A DNA stretch of 6,537 nucleotides from JBDSEG01 sp039920165. Lineage in GTDB: Bacteria > Pseudomonadota > Gammaproteobacteria > Burkholderiales > Burkholderiaceae_C. Below, piece by piece: positions 1 to 4,994 of the stretch; position 1 is the stretch's first letter, and the number at the start of each line of letters is the position of its first letter. The notes below the pieces were generated by a model. The model ran no database searches. It had not been told where the DNA came from and saw only the letters and a list, made by a program, of their open reading frames with translations. Made by a program: the position numbers and the translations under genes. The DNA is taken from positions 1 to 6,537 of the forward strand of contig JBDSEG010000268.1 of assembly GCA_039920165.1 (NCBI GenBank), given 5' to 3'.

Positions 1-584
1 ACCATGATCGGCGCGCCCAGCGCGGCGGTGCGCGCGGCAAGCAGTCCGGCCTGGCGCAGGCTTGGCTGGCCGACCGGCATGTGCGCCAGCACCAGCGCCG
101 TCAGCAGCCCCCACACTGAGACCAGCATCGCGATCGCCACCGCGAGCGATTGCGAATACAGGAAGTGCGTGAGCACGATGAAGAACCCGAGGAAGAAGAC
201 GACGAAGGCGTCGCGGCGGGCGCGCAGTTCGAGGGTCTTCAGCGCCATCAGCGCGACCAGCAGCGTGACGCCGGGCTCCTTGCCGAGCAGCGTGCGGTAC
301 GACATCAGCGTCAGGCCGGCCGCAATCAGCAGCACCGCGATCAGCACCCAGCGCCCCGGCAGCGCGGCGCCGCGCACCGCCAGGCGCGCGCGCCACAGCA
401 GCACCGCGAGCGTGAGCCAGCCGCACCAGGCCGGCAGGTGCGCGGCATGCGGCAGTACGGTCCAGCCGATCACGCCGAGCAGGAAGAGGGTGTCGCGCGC
501 CTCGCGCGGCAGGGTCTGCCACTTCGGCCAGCGCAGCGCACCGCGCCATGCCGCCAACGCGCCGGACACGGGGCTCAGCGCCAC
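1..584 (-). CDS. tgpA: TgpA/DUF3488 transglutaminase-like membrane protein, N-terminal part (runs off window)
   Basis: This is the N-terminal 194 codons of an inner-membrane protein; its 3' part lies beyond base 1, so it has no stop here. About six hydrophobic segments are visible, at roughly residues 31-48, 50-64, 78-94, 105-118, 126-142 and 145-168. Between the third and fifth is a signature typical of the DUF3488 region of TgpA proteins: KEPGVTLLVALMALKTLELR followed by RRDAFVVFFLGFF and an LYSQS turn. In known TgpA proteins this membrane domain precedes a periplasmic transglutaminase-like domain with a Cys-His-Asp triad; that part is outside the window, so activity cannot be judged. TgpA was reported as important for viability in Pseudomonas aeruginosa. 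The start is uncertain. GTG at 584 overlaps the DUF58 stop by 10 nt and has GAGG (598-595) ten bases upstream. GTG at 569, in the same frame and 5 nt past that stop, is the alternative. Family call strong, symbol by homology. Confidence 0.85.
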   Translation of the reverse strand, partial: MALSPVSGALAAWRGALRWPKWQTLPREARDTLFLLGVIGWTVLPHAAHLPAWCGWLTLAVLLWRARLAVRGAALPGRWVLIAVLLIAAGLTLMSYRTLLGKEPGVTLLVALMALKTLELRARRDAFVVFFLGFFIVLTHFLYSQSLAVAIAMLVSVWGLLTALVLAHMPVGQPSLRQAGLLAARTAALGAPIM

Positions 585-1597
585 AGCGCGAGCGCCTCGA
601 GGCAGCGCCGGCGCTGGGCTGCGCCACTGCCGGGCTCGATGTCGAGCGCAGGCAGGCGCAGGCCGAAATCGATGCCCGCGGCATCCGCCGCCACCACCCA
701 GGCGGCGAGCCGCGAGAGCCGGTCCTCGGGCGCGAGTGCGCCGCACGAATGCCAGTCGAGCCACAACTGGTGCTGGGCGGCGACGGCCGTATCGCGCAGC
801 ACCAGTTCACCGCCGCCAGCCAGTGCCTTGGCCGTCTTCTTCCACACCACCAGCTTGGGCGGATCGCCGCGCCGGTAGCTGCGCACGCCCTCGGTCTCGC
901 CGCCGCTCGTGCGCGGCTGGCGGCTCGTCCCGCCGGGCGTGGGGCGGGCGGTCGGCAAGCTCGCCGGCGGCGCTTCGAGGCGCGGATAGACCACCAGTTC
1001 CGACGCCGGGCGCCACAGGCTCCAGGCCGTGAACAGGCCGAGCGGAAAGCGGGTCTCGACGCTGATCGTCGGCAGCGCGTGCCGGCCGCGCCACCCCGGC
1101 ACGTGGGCGAGGTGGCTGACCGCCTGGCCGCCTTGCGGCACGTCGATCCACACTAGGCTGGTGGCGGGCGCGTCGTGCAGCTTCAGGCCGAGCCCAAAGC
1201 GTGCGCGGCCGGGGCTCGTCAGCACGCATTCGAGCCGTGCAGACGCTCCCGCGAACGCCGGTGCCGGTGCGCGCAGGTGCAGCGTCAGGCCGCGCAGCGT
1301 CGCGTGCGTCAGGTGCATGGAGACGAGGCCGCTGCCGGCGAGCAGGAAGGTCAGCACATAGCCGAGGTTCAACTGGTAGTTGATCGAGGCGAGCAGCAGC
1401 ACCACCAGCGTCAGTGCGAACATCAGGCCGGCACGGGTCGGCAGGATATAGACGTTGCGCTGCGTCAGCAGTTGCGCGTCGCTGCGCGGCACGCGCGACT
1501 GCCACCAGCGCCGCCAGCGGTGGCGCACATGGCCGGCGAAATCGAGCGCGCGGCGGCGGATGCGTCGCTCGGGACTGCGGATTGCGGCGCTCGTCAT
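575..1597 (-). CDS. DUF58 domain-containing protein (MoxR/TgpA-associated)
   Basis: A 340-residue protein of the DUF58 family, whose members are typically encoded next to MoxR ATPases. The N-terminus is Arg-rich and cytoplasmic (residues 9-40). Two adjacent membrane segments follow (about 53-72 and 76-96), then a soluble domain. The DUF58 hallmark lies at residues 236-257, with EGVRSYRRGDPPKLVVWK; the family form is roughly 'E..G.R.Y..GD....I.WK.(T/S)A+'. The C-terminal part carries LWLDWHSCG (278-286) and GLRLPALDIEPGSG (312-325), resembling DUF58 proteins paired with TgpA. DUF58 is distantly related to vWA folds; D281 and S284 may be a degenerate metal site, but I would not claim metal binding. 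The biochemical role is unknown; by context it probably works with the MoxR ATPase and the transglutaminase at the membrane. The ATG at 1597 lies 11 bp past the moxR stop with no clear Shine-Dalgarno, suggesting translational coupling. The same frame is open upstream to 2029, but that stretch is the antisense-like shadow of moxR. Confidence 0.9.
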   Translation of the reverse strand: MTSAAIRSPERRIRRRALDFAGHVRHRWRRWWQSRVPRSDAQLLTQRNVYILPTRAGLMFALTLVVLLLASINYQLNLGYVLTFLLAGSGLVSMHLTHATLRGLTLHLRAPAPAFAGASARLECVLTSPGRARFGLGLKLHDAPATSLVWIDVPQGGQAVSHLAHVPGWRGRHALPTISVETRFPLGLFTAWSLWRPASELVVYPRLEAPPASLPTARPTPGGTSRQPRTSGGETEGVRSYRRGDPPKLVVWKKTAKALAGGGELVLRDTAVAAQHQLWLDWHSCGALAPEDRLSRLAAWVVAADAAGIDFGLRLPALDIEPGSGAAQRRRCLEALALWR

Positions 1598-1608
1598 CCG
1601 CGCGTGGG

Positions 1609-2529
1609 TCAGGGCAGCGCCACCGCCTCGAGCATGGCGCGCACCTGCTCGACTCGGCCGCGCCCGGCGCCCGCGACCGGCTGCAGGCGGTGCGCGACGG
1701 TCTGCGGCAGGACCGACTGAAGATCGTCGGGCGCCACATAGTCGCGCCGCGAAAGCAGCGCGCGCGCCTTGGCCGCGCGCAGCACGGCAATTCCGGCGCG
1801 CGGCGACAGCCCGTCGATGAACCAGCGGCCCGAGCGCGTCGCGCCGATCAGCGCCTGCAGATAGTCGAGCAGCGGTTCGGACACATGCACTGCCTGCACC
1901 GCGCGCTGCGCCGCCACCAGCTCGACCGGGGTCAGCACGGTGGGCAACTGAGCGATCGCTGCGCGCCGGTCCGCGCCGGCCAGCAGCGCGCGCTCGCTCG
2001 CCTGGTCGGGGTAGCCGAGCGTGATGCACATCAGGAAGCGGTCGAGCTGCGACTCCGGCAGCGCATACGTGCCGAGCTGGTCGGTCGGGTTCTGCGTCGC
2101 GATGACGAAGAACGGCTGCGGCAGCGCTCGCGTCTCCCCCTCGACCGTGACCTGGTGCTCTTCCATCGCCTCCAGCAACGCACTCTGCGTCTTCGGTCCG
2201 GCGCGGTTGATCTCGTCGGCGAGCAGCACCTGCGTGAAGACCGGTCCCGGATGGAAGACGAACGCCTCCTTGCTGCGCTCGTAGACCCCCACGCCGATCA
2301 GGTCCGAGGGCATCAGGTCGGCGGTGAACTGGGTGCGTGAAAAGCGCAGGCCGAGCGAAACCGCGAGGGCGTGCGCCAGGGTCGTCTTGCCGACGCCCGG
2401 AACATCTTCGATCAACAGGTGGCCGCCGGCCAGCATGCAGGCGATGCAGTCCTCGATCTGTGAGCGTTTGCCGACGATGATCGTGCTAATCTGGTCGATC
2501 AGGCGGGTGAGTTGGAGTGGCAGCGTCAT
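1609..2529 (-). CDS. MoxR-family AAA+ ATPase
   Basis: A 306-residue AAA+ ATPase of the MoxR family, the usual length for this group. All key elements are visible: Walker A GVGKTT at 45-50 within LIEDVPGVGKTTLA, Walker B LLADEIN at 102-108, the NRAGPKTQSALLEAMEE segment at 108-124, sensor 1 ATQNP at 144-148, an arginine-finger region around QLDRF (161-165), and sensor 2 LSPRAG at 241-246. MoxR ATPases act as chaperones that mature or remodel partner proteins, often DUF58 or vWA proteins encoded downstream, as here. The protein is expected to be cytoplasmic with access to membrane partners. It is the first gene of the leftward operon, followed by DUF58 after 11 bp. The ATG at 2529 is chosen because it is preceded by AAGGGG five bases upstream and the protein then starts at the normal family N-terminus. 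The frame stays open much further upstream (to about 3600), but that extension runs antisense through the deacetylase gene and is not credible. Confidence 0.96.
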   Translation of the reverse strand: MTLPLQLTRLIDQISTIIVGKRSQIEDCIACMLAGGHLLIEDVPGVGKTTLAHALAVSLGLRFSRTQFTADLMPSDLIGVGVYERSKEAFVFHPGPVFTQVLLADEINRAGPKTQSALLEAMEEHQVTVEGETRALPQPFFVIATQNPTDQLGTYALPESQLDRFLMCITLGYPDQASERALLAGADRRAAIAQLPTVLTPVELVAAQRAVQAVHVSEPLLDYLQALIGATRSGRWFIDGLSPRAGIAVLRAAKARALLSRRDYVAPDDLQSVLPQTVAHRLQPVAGAGRGRVEQVRAMLEAVALP

Positions 2530-2534
2530 GACCG

Positions 2535-2540
2535 CCCCTT
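2535..2540 (-). promoter_or_regulatory. Ribosome binding site of moxR
   Basis: On the minus strand this reads AAGGGG, five bases before the ATG at 2529. It is the clearest Shine-Dalgarno-like sequence in the window and fixes the moxR start against the long open frame upstream. Confidence 0.6.
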
Positions 2541-2561
2541 GCCAAACGGGTAAGTTCGGCG

Positions 2562-2576
2562 ATCCCCAGAGGGGAT
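2562..2576. repeat. Short inverted repeat, possible hairpin in the moxR leader
   Basis: ATCCCC and GGGGAT form a perfect 6-bp inverted repeat around the 3-base centre AGA. It lies 32 bp upstream of the moxR start codon and could be a small hairpin in the moxR leader or part of an operator. There is no T-run on either side, so it does not look like an intrinsic terminator. Its function is unknown. Confidence 0.45.
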
Positions 2577-2589
2577 GCGGGCCGGCTTG

Positions 2590-2616
2590 GGAGCGGCCCG
2601 GCGCTCGGCCCGCTCC
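2590..2616. repeat. GC-rich inverted repeat between divergent genes
   Basis: GGAGCGG (2590-2596) and CCGCTCC (2610-2616) are perfect 7-bp arms around a 13-base loop. A second, mutually exclusive pairing exists: CGGGCC (2578-2583) with GGCCCG (2595-2600). No T-run follows, so this is not a canonical terminator. In GC-rich DNA such pairings can arise by chance, and confidence in a function is low. Confidence 0.3.
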
Positions 2617-2619
2617 ATC

Positions 2620-2634
2620 TGGATTGGCAATCCA
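2620..2634. promoter_or_regulatory. Perfect 15-bp palindrome, candidate operator
   Basis: TGGATTGGCAATCCA is a perfect inverted repeat with 7-bp arms and one central base. It lies 54 bp upstream of the deacetylase ATG and 90 bp upstream of the moxR ATG, in the least GC-rich part of the divergent intergenic region. It includes TTGGCA (2624-2629), which could act as a -35-like element for the rightward genes. The position and symmetry suit a binding site for a dimeric regulator, but no known regulator motif is recognised and the regulator is not encoded in this window. Confidence 0.45.
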
Positions 2635-2688
2635 TTCTTTACACTCATCCAGGCACCTTACCCGAAACATCCGCGCTTCGAACCCACG

Positions 2689-3624
2689 ATGACGACTGCC
2701 TTCTACAGCCATACCGACTGCCGCCTGCACGACATGGGCGACGGACACCCCGAGTGCCCGCAACGCCTCGATGCGATCGACGACCACCTGCTCGCGACCG
2801 GGCTCGAGATCGCACTGCAGCGCCGCGAGGCGCCACTGGCGAAACTGTCCGACCTCGCGCTCGCCCATGCGAGCAACTATGTCAGCGAGCTCGCCGAGCT
2901 GTTGCAGCCGCTGGCCGAGAGCGGCGAATCGCACCACCTCGATCCCGACACCATGGCCGGCCCCGGCACCTGGCGTGCGGTGATGCGCTGCGCCGGCGCG
3001 GCGGTCGCGGCGACGGATGCGGTCATCGACGGCGAGGCCGAGAACGCCTTCTGCGCGATCCGCCCGCCCGGCCACCACGCAACGCGCAACCAGGCGATGG
3101 GCTTTTGCTTCTTCAACAGCGTCGCCGTCGCGGCGCGCCATGCGCTCGACGTGCGCGGCCTCGCGCGCGTCGCGATCGTCGATTTCGACGTCCACCACGG
3201 CAACGGCACCGAGGACATCATCGCCAACGACGATCGCATTCTGATGGTCAGCTTCTTCCAGCACCCGCTGTACCCCGGCACCGGCGCCGTGCCGAGCGGC
3301 GACAACATGCTCAACCTGCCCATCCCGCCGTATACGCGCGGGCCCGAGATCCGGGCCCTGATCGAGCGCCACTGGATGCCGCGCCTCGACGATTTCGCGC
3401 CGCAGATGCTTTTCGTCTCGGCCGGTTTCGATGCCCACCGCGAAGACGGCCTGGGCCAGCTCGGCCTGGTGGAAGCCGACTACGAATGGATCACGCGGCG
3501 CATCAAGGAAGTGGCCGACAAACATGCCGGCGGGCGCATCGTCTCGTGCCTGGAAGGTGGCTACAACCTGTCGGCACTCGGGCGCAGCGTGGCGGCGCAT
3601 CTGAGGGTGCTGGCGGGGGTCTGA
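2689..3624 (+). CDS. Histone deacetylase / acetylpolyamine amidohydrolase family protein
   Basis: A 311-residue zinc-dependent deacetylase of the arginase/HDAC fold, class II-like. These enzymes hydrolyse acetyl-amide bonds on lysine or polyamine substrates; the true bacterial substrate is usually unknown. The N-terminus has the family entry motif DMGDGHPECPQRL (15-27). The catalytic His pair is in RPPGHHA (125-131: H129, H130). DFDVHHGNGT (165-174) supplies likely zinc ligands D167 and H169, and SAGFDAHRED (244-253) supplies the third, D248. LEGGYN (288-293) supplies the transition-state Tyr Y292, so the active site looks complete. There is no signal peptide, so it is cytoplasmic. ATG 2689 is chosen because the family's usual N-terminal sequence begins there; the frame extends upstream to 2575, but that part looks non-coding. 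No clear Shine-Dalgarno is present. It is the first gene of the rightward group, with the channel gene 28 bp downstream. Polyamine, small acetyl-amide or protein deacetylation are all possible. Confidence 0.95.
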   Translation: MTTAFYSHTDCRLHDMGDGHPECPQRLDAIDDHLLATGLEIALQRREAPLAKLSDLALAHASNYVSELAELLQPLAESGESHHLDPDTMAGPGTWRAVMRCAGAAVAATDAVIDGEAENAFCAIRPPGHHATRNQAMGFCFFNSVAVAARHALDVRGLARVAIVDFDVHHGNGTEDIIANDDRILMVSFFQHPLYPGTGAVPSGDNMLNLPIPPYTRGPEIRALIERHWMPRLDDFAPQMLFVSAGFDAHREDGLGQLGLVEADYEWITRRIKEVADKHAGGRIVSCLEGGYNLSALGRSVAAHLRVLAGV

Positions 3625-3652
3625 GTCTCAGCGCCAAGCCGAGTCCGCCTCC

Positions 3653-4966
3653 TTGACTTCGCCCCCGATCGCCAGCGCGGTCACCGACCTGCTCGGCGAC
3701 CTGGCGCAACCCGGCGTCTATACCGAACTCGCTGTGCTCGCCGCGTGCCTGGCGTTCGCCTACGGGCTGGCGCGGATGCTGCGCGGGCGCAGCCATCAGC
3801 CGGAGTCGATCTGGTTCGGTGCGCGAGTATTCGACGGCGTGCTGTTCCCGGTGCTCGCACTCGCCTTCGCCTATGCGGCCCGCCTCGCGCTGGACGGCGC
3901 GGTGCGCCCGGCGGTCTTCAAGCTCGCGCTGCCGATCCTGCTGTCGCTGGTCGTGATCCGCCTGGCCGTGCGCGTGCTCGGCGCGTCCTTTCCGGGCTCG
4001 CGCATCGTCGGCACGATCGAGCGCAGCATCTCGTGGCTGGCCTGGATCGCGGTCGTGCTGTGGGTCACCGGCGCGTTGCCGCTTTTGGTCGATGCGATGG
4101 ACGAACTGCAGTGGAGCGTCGGTGGGCGCAAGCTCACGCTGCTCAGCCTGATCGAGGGCACGCTCACGGCAGGGCTGGTGCTGGTGCTATCGCTGTGGAT
4201 CGCGGCCGGGATCGAACGCCGGCTGCTGCGCGGCAGCGGCGCGGGCGCATCGAACCTGTCGATCCGCAAGATGTTCGCAAACGTGATCCGCGCGCTGCTG
4301 CTGTTCGTCGGCCTGCTGATCGCGCTGTCGGCGATAGGCGTCGATCTGACCGCGCTTTCGGTGCTTGGCGGTGCGGTCGGCGTCGGCCTCGGCTTCGGGC
4401 TGCAGAAGATTGCGGCCAATTACATCAGCGGCTTCGTCGTGCTGGCCGAACGGTCGCTGCGCATCGGCGACATGGTGCGGATCGACGGCTTCGAGGGCCG
4501 CGTTACCGACATACGCACCCGCTATACGGTGATCCGCTCGCTTGGCGGGCGCGAAGCGATCGTGCCGAACGAGATGCTCATCACCCAGCGCGTCGAGAAC
4601 CTCTCCCTCGCCGACCCCAAGGTGCTGCTGAGCTGCGCCTTCCAGATCGCCTACGGCACCGATGTGCGCGCGCTCGCGCCGCAACTCGAAGCGGCAATCG
4701 TCGCGCTGCCGCGGGTGCTGGCCGATCCGGGTCCGGCGTGCCAGGTCACGGCGCTGGCCAGCGACGGCATCGACATGCAGATCTTGTTCTGGATCCGCGA
4801 CAGCGAGAACGGCCAGGGCAATATCCGTTCGATGGTCTTCGTCGTCGTGCTGGAGCGGCTGGCCGCGCTCGGGGTGGAGATTCCCTTTCCGCAGCGCGTG
4901 CTGCGCCATCTCGATGCGATGCCCCGGCCCGAACCGCCACCCGCCTCCGCGGCCCGCGACGCCTGA
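3653..4966 (+). CDS. MscS-family mechanosensitive ion channel (TTG start)
   Basis: A 437-residue inner-membrane channel of the MscS superfamily, which opens under membrane tension to release solutes during hypo-osmotic shock. About seven hydrophobic segments are seen: roughly 23-41, 60-80, 88-109, 127-146, 163-186, 208-230 and the pore-lining helix 232-265. The pore region has the Gly/Ala-rich signature GGAVGVGLGFGLQKIAANY (239-257), then ERSLRIGDMVRIDGFEGRV (266-284) and IVPNEMLITQRVENLS (303-318) of the beta domain. The C-terminal alpha/beta domain ends near PFPQR (411-415), followed by a Pro/Ala-rich tail. E. coli MscS has 286 residues and three helices, so this one carries about four extra N-terminal helices; the pore sequence is closer to MscK-like members. 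The TTG at 3653 is the only likely start after the in-frame stop at 3602-3604. The next Met (residue 42, base 3776) would remove the first membrane helix. The gene lies 28 bp after the deacetylase stop and 28 bp before ggt. Confidence 0.93.
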   Translation: MTSPPIASAVTDLLGDLAQPGVYTELAVLAACLAFAYGLARMLRGRSHQPESIWFGARVFDGVLFPVLALAFAYAARLALDGAVRPAVFKLALPILLSLVVIRLAVRVLGASFPGSRIVGTIERSISWLAWIAVVLWVTGALPLLVDAMDELQWSVGGRKLTLLSLIEGTLTAGLVLVLSLWIAAGIERRLLRGSGAGASNLSIRKMFANVIRALLLFVGLLIALSAIGVDLTALSVLGGAVGVGLGFGLQKIAANYISGFVVLAERSLRIGDMVRIDGFEGRVTDIRTRYTVIRSLGGREAIVPNEMLITQRVENLSLADPKVLLSCAFQIAYGTDVRALAPQLEAAIVALPRVLADPGPACQVTALASDGIDMQILFWIRDSENGQGNIRSMVFVVVLERLAALGVEIPFPQRVLRHLDAMPRPEPPPASAARDA

Positions 4967-4994
4967 CCCATCGCCACCTGCGCAGATCTTTGGC

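Larger units (their letters stand above)
2530..2688. promoter_or_regulatory. Divergent intergenic/promoter region
   Basis: This is the only sizeable non-coding stretch in the window (159 bp), and it separates two gene groups that point apart, so promoters for both must lie in it or in the flanking genes. It has an AT-richer part around 2621-2645 with TTGGCA (2624-2629) and TTTACA (2638-2643), but neither has a good sigma70 -10 box at the right distance. I therefore do not assign exact promoters. It also holds the three inverted repeats listed separately. No small ORF with credible coding features was seen. Confidence 0.55.

Noticed and set aside
1598..2029. An N-terminal extension of the DUF58 frame overlapping moxR.
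   Set aside because: The extension is Arg/Ala/Gly-rich frame-shadow sequence, and the DUF58 protein has a normal N-terminus at ATG 1597.
2624..2640. A possible sigma54 promoter (TGGCA ... TTT) upstream of the deacetylase gene.
   Set aside because: The -12 element lacks the required GC and the spacing fit is poor.
2530..3600. A minus-strand open frame that extends moxR upstream through the deacetylase gene (663 codons in all).
   Set aside because: It is antisense to a clearly real HDAC-family gene. Only the part from ATG 2529 matches MoxR, and AAGGGG marks that start. Long shadow frames are expected in GC-rich DNA.
3622..3630. A TGAG-T-CTCA inverted repeat at the deacetylase stop as a terminator.
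   Set aside because: The arms are only 4 bp and no T-run follows; it is too weak to support termination.
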